Shown here: positions 17,090 through 25,909 of the stretch, in pieces
How the letters are laid out: each line of letters begins with the position of its first letter
Numbering within the stretch: position 1 is the first letter of the stretch
Source of the DNA: Sphingomonadaceae bacterium
GTDB lineage: Bacteria > Pseudomonadota > Alphaproteobacteria > Sphingomonadales > Sphingomonadaceae
Length of the DNA: 46,697 nucleotides
NCBI GenBank assembly: GCA_947455865.1
Contig: CANGQZ010000003.1
Span: 1-46,697, forward strand
Reading direction: 5' to 3'
The notes under the pieces: model-generated
Database searches by the model: none
Told to the model about the DNA's origin: nothing
What the model saw: only the letters and a program-made list of their open reading frames with translations
Made by a program: the position numbers and the translations under genes

Positions 17090-17872
17090 TCAGTGCCCGC
17101 AGGCGAGCGCGGCGATCACGTCCTCAAGCCGCGCTGGATCGCCCAACGCCAGCACGTGGCCGGTTGAGCCAGCATGGAGCGGATCGCCGTTCCAGTCGCA
17201 CATCGTCCCGCCGGCACCCTCCACCACCGGGACCAGCGCGGCCCAGTCATGCAACTTGAGGTTGGCCTCGCAGACCAGATCGAGTTGGCCGCTGGCGAGC
17301 ATGGCGTAGTTGTAGCAGTCCCCGCCCATCACCATCCGGCGATGATCGGTGGCCGCGGCCAGCGCCATGAAATGCGCGCCCTCGTGATCGTCGAAGTAGT
17401 GCGGCCCGGTGGTGGCAATGGTCGCCTCGGCCAGCGCCGGGCAAGCCCGGGTGTGGACCGGCTTGCCATTGAACAAAGTCGGCCGGCCGCTGGCGCCGAC
17501 CCAGCGTTCGCCAAGGATCGGCTGGTCAATGACCCCAAGCACCGGCCAGCCTTCAACCACCAACGCGATCAGCGTGCCGAACATTGGTCGTCCGGCGAGA
17601 AAACCGGCTGTGCCGTCGATCGGATCGAGCACCCAGCTGCGATTCGAAGTCCCGGCACTCGCGCCAAATTCCTCGCCGATCACCGTATCGCGCGGGACTT
17701 CGGCGGTAAGGATGCGACGCATCGCCTCTTCGGCGGCGGTATCGGCCAGCGTCACCGGCGAGGCATCCGCCTTGCGCTCGGCGCCAGAGGGGCTGCGGAA
17801 ATAGGGCCGGATCGCCGCGCCGGCGGCATCGGCAAGGCGCAGGGCAAGGGCGATATCGTCGTCGAGTTTCAT
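17090..17872 (-). CDS. hisN: Inositol-monophosphatase-family phosphatase, probable histidinol-phosphatase
   Basis: A 260-residue Mg-dependent phosphatase. Metal ligands appear in VIGEEFG (Glu67/68), DPIDGT (Asp83, Asp86) and the C-terminal LHDWAALVPVVEGAGG. GxFLAGRPMFGTLIAL and MVMGGDCYNYAMLASGQLDLV are typical of the HisN branch, which converts histidinol phosphate to histidinol in Actinobacteria and Alphaproteobacteria lacking the classic enzyme. Inositol- or other sugar-phosphatase activity cannot be excluded, and no other his gene is nearby. ATG 17872 begins the conserved region; upstream open frame is discounted. Confidence 0.82.
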   Translation of the reverse strand: MKLDDDIALALRLADAAGAAIRPYFRSPSGAERKADASPVTLADTAAEEAMRRILTAEVPRDTVIGEEFGASAGTSNRSWVLDPIDGTAGFLAGRPMFGTLIALVVEGWPVLGVIDQPILGERWVGASGRPTLFNGKPVHTRACPALAEATIATTGPHYFDDHEGAHFMALAAATDHRRMVMGGDCYNYAMLASGQLDLVCEANLKLHDWAALVPVVEGAGGTMCDWNGDPLHAGSTGHVLALGDPARLEDVIAALACGH

Positions 17873-18017
17873 CGCCGCAAGCAGTGCCCACAGTCGTGGG
17901 TTACGGTCAAGGCATGACTGTAAATGCCTAATTGCCGACGGGAACTCTTCCACTCGGCGATCGTTTGGGGCAATCGGGGACTGCAGGGTCGCGTCTGCTC
18001 AGGGGGCTAACCGAACG

Positions 18018-18962
18018 ATGACCAAATCGACACGGCCAGCCGTGGACGAAGCTCTATCTCCTCTGCACGGGGTGACCCGTGATGGCCAACCGATTTCCTA
18101 TAACCGCGCGCCTGCAGCTGATCTGGCACCGTGGATTGCCCGGCTCTATGCCACCGTGGTTGATCTGCCGGAAGGTCACCGGATCGACTGCGGCTTGCTT
18201 AACGATACGGCCGTCATCCGCGTCCAGCTCAAGGGCGCGTGGACCGCAGAAACCGCCGCCGGTCCGCGCGCTTTCGGCCGAGCCGCACTGTTTTTCGGGC
18301 CGCAGACCCGGCGCATGCCGGTTTCGGTTACCGGCAGCTTCATCAGCGTCGGGGTGGCCCTGCGGCCGGGCACCGGTCATGCCTTTCGCGGGATCGATAC
18401 CGCCGATTACCTCGATCAATTGCTGCACTGCGACGAACTCGATCTGCCCGGCGAAGCGGCGCTTTCCGCGCTTGATCGCACCGCCGATCCCGAAAGCTGG
18501 CTGGTCATGCTCGAAGCGATGATCCGCCAGGTGGTCAATCACGAAGGCGCGGCCGTGCCCGATTCGGTCAGCGCCCGGTTCGAGGTGCTGGCCTTTACCG
18601 ACCCGACAATCACCGTCGCCGATGCCGCCGGCATTTGCGGGGTAACCCAGCGCCAACTGGAACGGATCGTTCGCCGCGATTTCGGCTTGCCGCCAAAGCA
18701 GGTGCTACGCCGCGCCCGAGCTCTGGATATGGCCAGTTCCTTGCGCGGGGTCGCCGATCAGGCCGAGGCCGAGGAACTGGCCCTGCGCTTTTACGACCAG
18801 AGCCACCTGATCCGGGAGTTTACCAAGCTGTTCGGGATGTCTCCCAGCCAGTTCGTCGCCCGCTCGCAACCGCTGCTGACGTTTACGCTCGAATCGCGCC
18901 AAGCACGGCGGCTGGAACTGATCGAGCGCCTTGAGCCGGGCGCGGTGCGGCCGTGGCAGTAA
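18018..18962 (+). CDS. AraC family transcriptional regulator
   Basis: A 314-residue regulator. The N-terminal part (about 1-180) is a sensor domain of the DUF6597 kind often found ahead of AraC domains in sphingomonads, with WTAETAAGPRAFGRAALFFGPQTRRMP. The C-terminal part carries two helix-turn-helix units: ITVADAAGICGVTQRQLERIVRRDFG, then the strongly conserved FYDQSHLIREFTKLFGMSPSQF. The effector is unknown. AGGGGG precedes the ATG. It is divergent from the hisN-like gene, which could be a target, and convergent with prs across 15 bp that contain a small GCGGCA/TGCCGC inverted repeat. Confidence 0.9.
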   Translation: MTKSTRPAVDEALSPLHGVTRDGQPISYNRAPAADLAPWIARLYATVVDLPEGHRIDCGLLNDTAVIRVQLKGAWTAETAAGPRAFGRAALFFGPQTRRMPVSVTGSFISVGVALRPGTGHAFRGIDTADYLDQLLHCDELDLPGEAALSALDRTADPESWLVMLEAMIRQVVNHEGAAVPDSVSARFEVLAFTDPTITVADAAGICGVTQRQLERIVRRDFGLPPKQVLRRARALDMASSLRGVADQAEAEELALRFYDQSHLIREFTKLFGMSPSQFVARSQPLLTFTLESRQARRLELIERLEPGAVRPWQ

Positions 18963-18977
18963 GCGGCAAATGCCGCC

Positions 18978-19913
18978 TCAGTCGAACAGCGAGCTGACCG
19001 AGCTTTCATCGGCAATCCGGCGGATCGCCTCGCCGATCAGCGGCGCGATGGTCAGGATACGGATCCGGTCGGACTGCTGTGTCGCTTCGGTGGCAAGGAT
19101 GGTGTCGGTGATGACCAGTTCCTTGAGCGCCGAGCCATTGACCCGCGCCACCGCCGCCCCGGTCAGCACGCCGTGGGTGATATAGGCGGTCACGCTTGCC
19201 GCGCCCGCGTCGGTCAGCGCCTGCGCGGCGTTGCACAAGGTGCCGCCCGAATCGATGATATCATCGATCAGGATGCAGGCCCGGCCGCGCACTTCGCCGA
19301 TGATGTTCATGACTTCGGACTGGCCGGGCCGATCGCGGCGCTTGTCGACGATCGCCAGCGGCGCGTTGTCGAGGCGCTTGGCCAGCGCACGGGCGCGGAC
19401 CACGCCGCCGACGTCGGGTGAAACCACCATCAGATCGCTGCTGCCATAGCGGGTCTGGATATCGGCGGCCATTACCGGCGCGGCATAGAGGTTATCGGTC
19501 GGGATATCGAAGAAGCCCTGAATCTGCCCGGCGTGGAGATCGACCGCGAGCACGCGGTCAGCCCCGGCCTTGGTGATCAGGTTCGCCACCAGCTTGGCCG
19601 AGATCGGGGTCCTCGGGCCCGGCTTGCGGTCCTGCCGGGCATAGCCGAAATAGGGGACGACCGCGGTGATCCGCTTGGCCGAGGCGCGGCGCAGCGCATC
19701 GATGCAGATCAGCAGTTCCATCAGATTGTCGTTCGCCGGAAAACTGGTCGACTGGACGACGAACACATCTTCGCCGCGGACATTCTGGTGAATTTCGACG
19801 AACACTTCCTCGTCGGCGAAACGGCGCACGCTGGCGTGTGTCAGCTCGGTTTCGAGATAGGCGGCGACGGCCCGGGCAAGGGGCAGATTGCTGTTGCCGG
19901 CCATCAGTTTCAT
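18978..19913 (-). CDS. prs: Ribose-phosphate pyrophosphokinase
   Basis: A 311-residue enzyme that makes PRPP from ribose 5-phosphate and ATP, for purine, pyrimidine, histidine, tryptophan and NAD synthesis. Motifs: [11 protein letters not shown] near the N-terminus, [12 protein letters not shown] (ATP loop), [18 protein letters not shown] (cation and ribose-phosphate site) and [12 protein letters not shown] (PRPP-binding loop). The length is that of class I PRPP synthetases. AAGGGA lies about 7 nt ahead of the ATG. It shares the PRPP theme with apt and hisN in this window, though they are not adjacent. Confidence 0.97.
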   Translation of the reverse strand: MKLMAGNSNLPLARAVAAYLETELTHASVRRFADEEVFVEIHQNVRGEDVFVVQSTSFPANDNLMELLICIDALRRASAKRITAVVPYFGYARQDRKPGPRTPISAKLVANLITKAGADRVLAVDLHAGQIQGFFDIPTDNLYAAPVMAADIQTRYGSSDLMVVSPDVGGVVRARALAKRLDNAPLAIVDKRRDRPGQSEVMNIIGEVRGRACILIDDIIDSGGTLCNAAQALTDAGAASVTAYITHGVLTGAAVARVNGSALKELVITDTILATEATQQSDRIRILTIAPLIGEAIRRIADESSVSSLFD

Positions 19914-20024
19914 CGCGTTTCCCTTACCCGCTGCGCGAAACGCGCTCTAGCCCAGAGTCGCGCGATTGCAACATAAGGTGACTGGTCAGCATTGGGGAAA
20001 ACCCCGGATGGGGCAGCCCGGCAG

Positions 20025-21005
20025 TCAGCGCGAGCGGCGATGCTCGCCCCGCACCCAGCGCACCGTGCCCGACGAAGCGCGCATCACCACGGTGTGCGTG
20101 GTCAGCGTCCCGTCAGCCCGCCGCTTTACGCCATCGAGCAACGAGCCGTCGGTCACCCCGGTCGCGGCGAAAATGCAATCGCCCTTGGCCAGTTCTTCCA
20201 GCGCGTAGATCTTGTTGAGATCGGCGATGCCCCACTTGCGGGCGCGCGCCTTTTCATCGTCGTTGCGGAACACAAGCCGGCCGTTGAACTGGCCGCCGAC
20301 GCAGCGCAGCGCCGCTGCGGCGAGCACGCCTTCGGGGGCGCCGCCCTGGCCCATGTACATATCGATGGTGGTATCGGGGTTGGTCACCGCGATCACCCCG
20401 GCAACATCGCCATCGGGGATCAGCTGGATGCCGCAGCCCAGCCCGCGCAGTTCGGCGATCAGGTCGGCATGGCGCGGCCGATCGAGCACGCACACGATGA
20501 TCTCGTCCGGTGCGACGCCCTTGGCGGCCGCGACCGCCTTGACGTTCTCGGTCGGGGACTTGGCCAGATCGATGATCCCCTCGGGATAGCCCGGGCCGAC
20601 CGCCAGCTTGTCCATGTAAACGTCAGGCGCGTTAAGCAGGTTGCCTTCTTCGGCCACGGCCAGCACCGCGAGTGAGTTCGGCCCGGCCTTGGCGCAGATG
20701 GTGGTGCCTTCGAGCGGATCGAGCGCGATATCGATCTTGGGGCCCTTGCCCTGCGCGGCGCCGACCTTTTCGCCGATGAACAGCATCGGCGCTTCGTCGC
20801 GCTCGCCCTCGCCGATCACCACTGTGCCGTCCATGTAGAGCTCGTTGAGCGCGGCGCGCATCGCCTCGACCGCGGCGTGATCCGCAGCTTTTTCATCGCC
20901 GCGACCGATCAGCGTGGATGCGCCGATCGCTGCGGCTTCGGTCACTCGGACCATTTCGAGGACGAGAACTCGGTCTAGTACCGTGCTGGCCGGAGTCGCG
21001 GTCAT
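20025..21005 (-). CDS. glpX: Class II fructose-1,6-bisphosphatase
   Basis: A 326-residue GlpX-type enzyme that hydrolyses fructose 1,6-bisphosphate in gluconeogenesis. The Mg-site blocks IGRGDEKAADHAAVEAMR, VVIGEGERDEAPML and IDIALDPLEGTTICAKAGPNS are intact, as is the later MGQGGAPEGVLAAAALRCVGGQF. Length and order match E. coli GlpX. AGGAA precedes the ATG. hom lies upstream on the same strand, but a short opposite-strand gene sits between them, so a simple hom-glpX operon as in some relatives is interrupted. Confidence 0.95.
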   Translation of the reverse strand: MTATPASTVLDRVLVLEMVRVTEAAAIGASTLIGRGDEKAADHAAVEAMRAALNELYMDGTVVIGEGERDEAPMLFIGEKVGAAQGKGPKIDIALDPLEGTTICAKAGPNSLAVLAVAEEGNLLNAPDVYMDKLAVGPGYPEGIIDLAKSPTENVKAVAAAKGVAPDEIIVCVLDRPRHADLIAELRGLGCGIQLIPDGDVAGVIAVTNPDTTIDMYMGQGGAPEGVLAAAALRCVGGQFNGRLVFRNDDEKARARKWGIADLNKIYALEELAKGDCIFAATGVTDGSLLDGVKRRADGTLTTHTVVMRASSGTVRWVRGEHRRSR

Positions 21006-21134
21006 AAGAATTCCTGATTGGCGCTTGCGTTGTGCGCCGGTCGCTTAGACATGACGTTGCGCTCTGTCGAGTATGGTCAGGCAGGGCTGTGCCGATTACG
21101 ATAGCGCCGCGAGGGGCTGGGAGAGGATGCCGGA

Positions 21135-21626
21135 TTGACCCGCGAATCGATTAAACTGCGCCGCCATGGCCTGCCCGCGCTGTGGCTGGCCGCCGTGCTG
21201 GCCCTTGCCGCTCCGGCACCGGGACTGGCCGAGCCCGAGACACCACCCGCAGCGGCCGCAAGCGAGGCCCCGCCCAGCGATCAGGAACTGGCCGAGGGTC
21301 TGTTCCGTTCGACCGCGAAGCTGACTGCCCCGAAGAAACCGGGCTGCGGCGAGCCGGGCAAGAACGGTGATATCGTGGTGTGCGGCGCCGATCGCGGCGA
21401 GCGCTGGCGTGTCCCGGGGGAGACCGACCCGAACGCCCCGGGGGCGCAGAGAACCGGGGTGCCACGGGCGCCGAACGTGTCGTCGCTGCCCGATTGCAGC
21501 CGCGGCTGCCTGCATCTCGGCAAAAAGAAGCAGCCGATTTATGTCGTCGATTTCAGCAAGCTGCCAGCCGCGCCTGCCGGATCGGACGCCGACAAGATCG
21601 CCAAGGGAGAAATGCCTGCGCCTTAG
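21135..21626 (+). CDS. Secreted protein of unknown function
   Basis: A 163-residue protein with a probable signal peptide (basic RRHG, hydrophobic LPALWLAAVLALAAP, cleavage near GLAEPE), so periplasmic or exported. Residues 35-60 are Ala/Pro/Glu-rich. Four cysteines occur in GCGEPGK, VVCGADRG and DCSRGCLH and may form disulfides. No enzyme motif was recognised. The start appears to be TTG at 21135 with GAGAGG upstream, since the nearby ATG at 21127 reads into a stop at once and the next ATG is out of frame. It lies antisense to the general direction of hom and glpX. Confidence 0.7.
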   Translation: MTRESIKLRRHGLPALWLAAVLALAAPAPGLAEPETPPAAAASEAPPSDQELAEGLFRSTAKLTAPKKPGCGEPGKNGDIVVCGADRGERWRVPGETDPNAPGAQRTGVPRAPNVSSLPDCSRGCLHLGKKKQPIYVVDFSKLPAAPAGSDADKIAKGEMPAP

Positions 21627-21708
21627 GAGCCTCTTTGGGTTAGCCTGCGACATCCGTCGCGGGCTGGTGCCGCAAGCTTCCAGCGGATGCCGGAAGCGCA
21701 ACAACCGA

Positions 21709-23016
21709 TTACGCCCCCAGGATCTGCATCACCAGCGGCGGGCGGATCAGACTGGGTGAGCCATCGAGCAGCCGCAGCGCCTCGCTCACCGCGCTTTCCG
21801 GGCCCTCGTGAGTCACCATCGCCACCATCACCTCGCCGCCCGCTTCGCTGCGGCCCTTCTGAATCAGGCTTTCGATCGAGACCCCGGCATCGCGCATCGC
21901 CGCCGTGAGTTCGGCCAGCACCCCCGGCCGGTCGGCGACGATGAAGCGGATATAGGCGCGGCCGGTGCGGTTGCCAGTCAGCGCCGGCGGCAGCGTTTCC
22001 AGTTCGGCCACCGGCACCGAGAACGGCGCGCCGATTTCGCCGCGGGCGATGTCGATCAGATCCGCCACCACCGCGCTCGCAGTTGGCCCGTCGCCCGCCC
22101 CAGCACCCTGAAACAGCAGCCGGCCCGAGAAGTTGCCTTCCGCGACCACCGCGTTGGTGGCCCCGTCGACATGGGCGAGCGGGTGATCGAACGGGACCAG
22201 ATGCGGCTGAACCCGCTGGAACAGCCGCGGCCCGTCGGCGGCGTGGCCGGGTTCGGCCATCCCGATCAGGCGGATCACATAGCCCAGCGAATCGGCCTGG
22301 GCGATATCGGCGGCGCGCAGCCGCGAGATCCCGGCGGTATCGACCGCGGCGAAATCGAGCTTTGCCCCAAACGCGATCGCGGCAAGGATCGCCAGCTTGT
22401 GTGCGGCATCGGTGCCTTCGATATCGAACGCCGGATCGGCTTCGGCATAGCCGCGCGCCTGTGCCTCGGCGAGCACGTCGGCAAAATCGCGCCCCGTATC
22501 TTCCATCGTTGAGAGGATGAAATTGCAGGTGCCGTTGAGGATGCCGTAAACCCGCTCGAACGCGTTGGCGGCCGCGCCCTCGCGCAGGCCCTTGATCACC
22601 GGGATGCCCCCCGCCACCGCCGCCTCGAACTTGAGCGCAACTTTCGCCGCCTCGGCCTTGGTCGCCAGTTCGAGCCCGTGGTGCGCGATCATCGCCTTGT
22701 TGGCGGTGACCAGCGCCTTGCCCGCCTCGATCGTCGCGCGGGCGCAGGCCAGCGCCGGACCGTCGGCCCCGCCGACCAGTTCGACCACGACATCGACTTC
22801 GGGCTTCTCGCCCAGAATCACCATGTCGTCTTCCCAGGCGTAGCGCGAAAGATCGACGCTGCGCTTCTTGCTGCGATCGCGCGCGCTGATGGCGACGATC
22901 TCCAGCGGACGCCCGGCACGGCGCGCGATCAGCGCGGCGTTGGTTTCGATCAGGCGGATCACCCCCGCCCCCACGGTACCCAGTCCTGCCAGCGCGATAC
23001 GAAGCGGTTCCGCCAT
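21709..23016 (-). CDS. hom: Homoserine dehydrogenase
   Basis: A 435-residue NAD(P)-dependent enzyme reducing aspartate semialdehyde to homoserine, the branch to threonine and methionine. The N-terminal Rossmann motif is GLGTVGAGV. The catalytic region includes VVVELVGG, VTANKAMIAHHG, FEAAVAGGIPVIKGLREG, NGTCNFILSTMEDTG and DIEGTDAAHKLAIL (substrate and catalytic Asp/Lys residues). A C-terminal ACT domain starts near residue 350 (YIRFIVADRPGVLAELTAAM) and likely gives threonine feedback control. ATG 23016 is preferred over 23022 because AAAGGG sits at better spacing. Homoserine kinase and threonine synthase are not in the window. Confidence 0.96.
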   Translation of the reverse strand: MAEPLRIALAGLGTVGAGVIRLIETNAALIARRAGRPLEIVAISARDRSKKRSVDLSRYAWEDDMVILGEKPEVDVVVELVGGADGPALACARATIEAGKALVTANKAMIAHHGLELATKAEAAKVALKFEAAVAGGIPVIKGLREGAAANAFERVYGILNGTCNFILSTMEDTGRDFADVLAEAQARGYAEADPAFDIEGTDAAHKLAILAAIAFGAKLDFAAVDTAGISRLRAADIAQADSLGYVIRLIGMAEPGHAADGPRLFQRVQPHLVPFDHPLAHVDGATNAVVAEGNFSGRLLFQGAGAGDGPTASAVVADLIDIARGEIGAPFSVPVAELETLPPALTGNRTGRAYIRFIVADRPGVLAELTAAMRDAGVSIESLIQKGRSEAGGEVMVAMVTHEGPESAVSEALRLLDGSPSLIRPPLVMQILGA

Positions 23017-23091
23017 GATCATCCCTTTCGCGCCGCGCCCCTAAGGCACCGACGCGCGAAAGGCCAGAGGCACGGGTTCAGCGGCATTCGT

Positions 23092-23958
23092 TCAGCGGCG
23101 CTCCCGGGGGCACGGGCCCAGATCGCTGCGGACGAAACGGTAATCCGCCGCAGCCTGCGCGGCGTCTTCTGGGCCGGCCGAAACGTTGGCGCCCTCGCCT
23201 AGCGCACCGGGGAGGAAGCAGGCGAGGCGGTACCACAACAGCGTCTCGCGCGCCGGGGGGACGCCGCTGCTGTCGACCAGTTCGGAGAAGGCTACGCTCC
23301 AGCGCGGTGGCGCGCCCGGCGTGTGGACCACGGTGATCGTAGCCGGCTCGCCATCGGCCGTATCGAGAAACATCTGGGTTTCGCCCTCGCCGGCAAGGTT
23401 GCCGGGGACGTAGATCGCCTCGCGCACCTTGTTGATCCGGCCCGGCGCGCCAGCCGCCAGCAATTCGCCCAGCACCCCGCGCAGCCGCAACTCGGCCTGC
23501 GGGCCCCACAGCAGCTGCGCATCGGGCGCGACCAGTTGCAGTTCGCCCGGCCGGCCAGGGACTGCGCGCGCGAACAGCAGCACGCTCCGCTTGGCCAGTT
23601 TGGGCAGCTTGCCCTTTGCATCGAGCGGCACGTCGACAAGATAGCGCAGCCCCGCGCCAGTCAGCGGCGGGCCTGACAGCAAGGTTTCGGTGCGCGCCTC
23701 GATGTAAAGCCGCACCCAGCCGGCCCGCACCCCCGGCGCGCGCGCCGGCTCGACCACCGCCACCTTGCGCACTTGCGCCCGCAGCACGAGCGGCGCGTGA
23801 TCGGCCAGATCGGCCAGATCGGCGTAAGTCACAACCGGCTCGACCGGCGGACGCGGCGCCGAATCGGCAGGAACCGCGCCGAATGCCATTGCGGCGCCAA
23901 GCGCGATGATCACCGCCCGCTGACCGATGAAATTGTTGAACGAAAGTTGGCGAAGCAT
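23092..23958 (-). CDS. Secreted/periplasmic protein of unknown function
   Basis: A 288-residue protein. The N-terminus has a basic start, a hydrophobic stretch (AVIIALGAAMAFGAV) and a likely signal cleavage after PADSA. The mature part is beta-rich, with VVTYADLADLADHAPLVLRAQVRKV, WVRLYIEARTETLLSG and GLRYLVDVPLDAKGKLPKLAKRSVLLFAR. Two late cysteines are present in LACFLPG and GPCPRERR. No catalytic motif was recognised. It resembles conserved hypothetical proteins of sphingomonads by general style only. ATG 23958 with GAGGT about 8 nt upstream is chosen over a TTG two codons earlier. hom follows 75 bp downstream. Confidence 0.75.
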   Translation of the reverse strand: MLRQLSFNNFIGQRAVIIALGAAMAFGAVPADSAPRPPVEPVVTYADLADLADHAPLVLRAQVRKVAVVEPARAPGVRAGWVRLYIEARTETLLSGPPLTGAGLRYLVDVPLDAKGKLPKLAKRSVLLFARAVPGRPGELQLVAPDAQLLWGPQAELRLRGVLGELLAAGAPGRINKVREAIYVPGNLAGEGETQMFLDTADGEPATITVVHTPGAPPRWSVAFSELVDSSGVPPARETLLWYRLACFLPGALGEGANVSAGPEDAAQAAADYRFVRSDLGPCPRERR

Positions 23959-24281
23959 GGACAAACCTCGAATGGTGCAACCGAAAAAGGCCGAAAACCG
24001 GGTTTCGGCGTCCCGATTTGCGCCGAACCCTTGTGAATTGCGGGTTAACCCGCGGCAAGGGCAGATTCAGGCGTTGCGCGGGTTCCGACTCGACGTTAAG
24101 GATCGCGGAAAACCAGCACGCTCGGCAGGAGCGGCCAGACAAATGCGCGCATAAAGGGGCTTGCCCCGGAATGTCCGGCAGGGTGGAAGTTTTGGAGTTC
24201 TGGGCCTTGCAACGCCTCGGCGTTTCTGGTTTCGGTTGCCTTGGGATTTTCCAGGGCGTTGTAATGGAGTGATGTGTCTGA
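23959..24281. other. Divergent control region ahead of tonB
   Basis: A 323-bp gap without a credible gene. It holds the 14-bp palindrome GCGGGTTAACCCGC (24040-24053) and a GCCGAAA...TTTCGGC inverted repeat (23990-24009). Either could be an operator for tonB-exb or for the divergent secreted-protein gene. No recognisable Fur or RirA box and no clear -35/-10 pair were found. Confidence 0.5.
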
Positions 24282-24929
24282 ATGGCTTACGCTGACCAAC
24301 AGATGAGCGGTAACAAAATTACCGCGCTTATCATCGTTGCACTGATTCACATCGCTGTCGGGTACGCCTTGGTCACCGGCCTCGCCTATTCCGCGGCGAA
24401 GCAGATCATCAAGAGGGTGACGACTGTCGATATCAAGGAGCCTGAAAAGCCCAAGGAACCGCCGCCGCCGCCGCCGAAGCAATTGAACATTCCGCCGCCG
24501 ATCGTCGCTGCGCCAGTGAAAATCGATGTGAATGTGGCCCCGCCGCCCATGGAGGTCGCACCACCAGCGCCGCCGCCGCCGGTGTACATCGCCCCGCCCG
24601 CCCCGGCCCCGCCGCCGCCGCCCCGGTTCACACCGAAGCAGCCGCAGCCCAAGGGCAGCCCGGCCAACTGGGCAACCTCGAACGATTACCCGTCGCGCGC
24701 GCTGCGTGAGGAACGTGAAGGGGTAACGGGTTTCCGCGTCAACGTCGGCACCGACGGGAAGGTGATCGATTGTCAGGTCACCAGCTCGAGCGGGAGCCCG
24801 GATCTTGATCAGGCCACCTGCGACAATGTTCGCCGGCGGGCCCGGTTCCAGCCGGCCACCGATGGTGACGGCAACCCTACCACGGGCTCTTACGCCAACC
24901 GCATCCGTTGGATCATTCCGAAAGAATGA
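24282..24929 (+). CDS. tonB: Energy transducer TonB
   Basis: A 215-residue protein that carries proton-motive energy from the inner membrane to outer-membrane TonB-dependent receptors. Residues about 14-36 form the membrane anchor (ALIIVALIHIAVGYALVTG). Residues about 50-125 are a proline-rich spacer that crosses the periplasm. The C-terminal domain (about 130-215) includes YPSRALREEREGVTGFRVNVGTDGKV, the typical TonB_C core, with two cysteines. ATG 24282 follows TGGAG; ATG 24303 is a possible alternative. It heads tonB-exbB-exbD-exbD, the usual sphingomonad set serving many TonB receptors. Confidence 0.95.
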   Translation: MAYADQQMSGNKITALIIVALIHIAVGYALVTGLAYSAAKQIIKRVTTVDIKEPEKPKEPPPPPPKQLNIPPPIVAAPVKIDVNVAPPPMEVAPPAPPPPVYIAPPAPAPPPPPRFTPKQPQPKGSPANWATSNDYPSRALREEREGVTGFRVNVGTDGKVIDCQVTSSSGSPDLDQATCDNVRRRARFQPATDGDGNPTTGSYANRIRWIIPKE

Positions 24930-25018
24930 TCGACTTCCCTGGCTCCCGGGTGCGTTTCCGGGTGCCATTGCCGGATCAGCCGGCGGCCTGCTACCACATT
25001 TCTTGAGAGGACTACCGC

Positions 25019-25792
25019 ATGCTTATTGTTGAACTTCTCGCCGCCGCAGCCAACGGCGCCGCTCCGCAGAACAAGTTTGGTTTCATGGAAGCGCTCGAAC
25101 AGGGCGGTTTCATTGCCTACGCCACGGTCACCATCCTTGGTGTGATGTCGTTCGGCTCGTTCTTCATCCTGTTCACCAAGTGGTTCGAACAGTCGAAGAT
25201 CTTCCGCCAGGGCAGCGATCTGCGTGCCAACTTCTGGCGCGCTGCTACGCTGCGTGAAGGCGCTGCCAAGCTTGAGAAGAACAGCGCTTGGCGCCAGATC
25301 GTCGACGACGGCATCGCCGCCGAGGATCAGCACGTGAAGATGGTCGACGCCACCGACGCGCACGAATGGCTGGTCGGTTCGCTCGCCCGTTCGGAAGCTT
25401 CGATCAACGCCCGCCTCGCCGGCGGCCTGCCGTTCCTCGCCACCGTCGGCGCGACCGCGCCGTTCATCGGCTTGTTCGGTACCGTGGTCGGCATCTACCG
25501 CGCGCTGATCAACATCGGCCTCGCCGGTTCGGCCTCGATCGACAAGGTCGCGGGCCCGGTCGGTGAAGCTCTGATCATGACCGCGCTCGGTCTGCTCGTC
25601 GCGGTTCCCGCGGTGCTCGCCTACAACTATCTGCAGGCCCGCAACAAGCGGATTGCCGAGCAGATGTCCGGCTTCGCCACCGACGTGCTTGCCAACATCA
25701 ACTCGAAGGGTGCGGTCAAGCCCGCGGTTGCCGCTGCGGCCGCTGCCAAGCCCGCCCCGGCCAAGCCGGCGGCTGCCCCGGCCAAGCCGTAA
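25019..25792 (+). CDS. exbB: ExbB / TolQ / MotA-type proton channel subunit
   Basis: A 257-residue inner-membrane protein that forms the pentameric proton channel with ExbD to energise TonB. Hydrophobic helices lie at about 34-57, 145-168 and 187-212. The family core is visible in GGLPFLATVGATAPFIGLFGTVVGIYRALINIG and the pore-lining VGEALIMTALGLLVAVPAVLAYNY. The C-terminus is an Ala/Lys/Pro tail (KPAPAKPAAAPAKP), absent from enteric ExbB. GAGAGGA precedes the ATG. It is 89 bp behind tonB. Confidence 0.95.
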   Translation: MLIVELLAAAANGAAPQNKFGFMEALEQGGFIAYATVTILGVMSFGSFFILFTKWFEQSKIFRQGSDLRANFWRAATLREGAAKLEKNSAWRQIVDDGIAAEDQHVKMVDATDAHEWLVGSLARSEASINARLAGGLPFLATVGATAPFIGLFGTVVGIYRALINIGLAGSASIDKVAGPVGEALIMTALGLLVAVPAVLAYNYLQARNKRIAEQMSGFATDVLANINSKGAVKPAVAAAAAAKPAPAKPAAAPAKP

Positions 25793-25845
25793 GCCTGACG
25801 GTTACCGGCGGGCCGCCCGTTTGGGGCAGCCCGTCCTGCCGGACC

Positions 25846-25875
25846 GGGGCAGATCGCGGCATGCCGATCTGCCCC
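25846..25875 (+). other. Hairpin in the exbB-exbD intergenic mRNA
   Basis: GGGGCAGATC (25846-25855) pairs with GATCTGCCCC (25866-25875); the loop GCGGCATGCC can itself fold. The pairing extends with a bulge to GACCG/CGGTC outside. No U-run follows, so it more likely stabilises the exbB message or lowers exbD expression than stops transcription. ExbB is needed in excess over ExbD in known complexes. Confidence 0.5.
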
Positions 25876-25909
25876 GCCCGGTCGCACTAAGACAGGATAG
25901 GATGTAAAT

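Noticed and set aside
24040..24053. Palindrome GCGGGTTAACCCGC as a possible CtrA or other operator.
   Set aside because: It contains a TTAA core but not the CtrA TTAA-N7-TTAA layout, and it is over 200 bp from tonB; kept only as part of the intergenic description.
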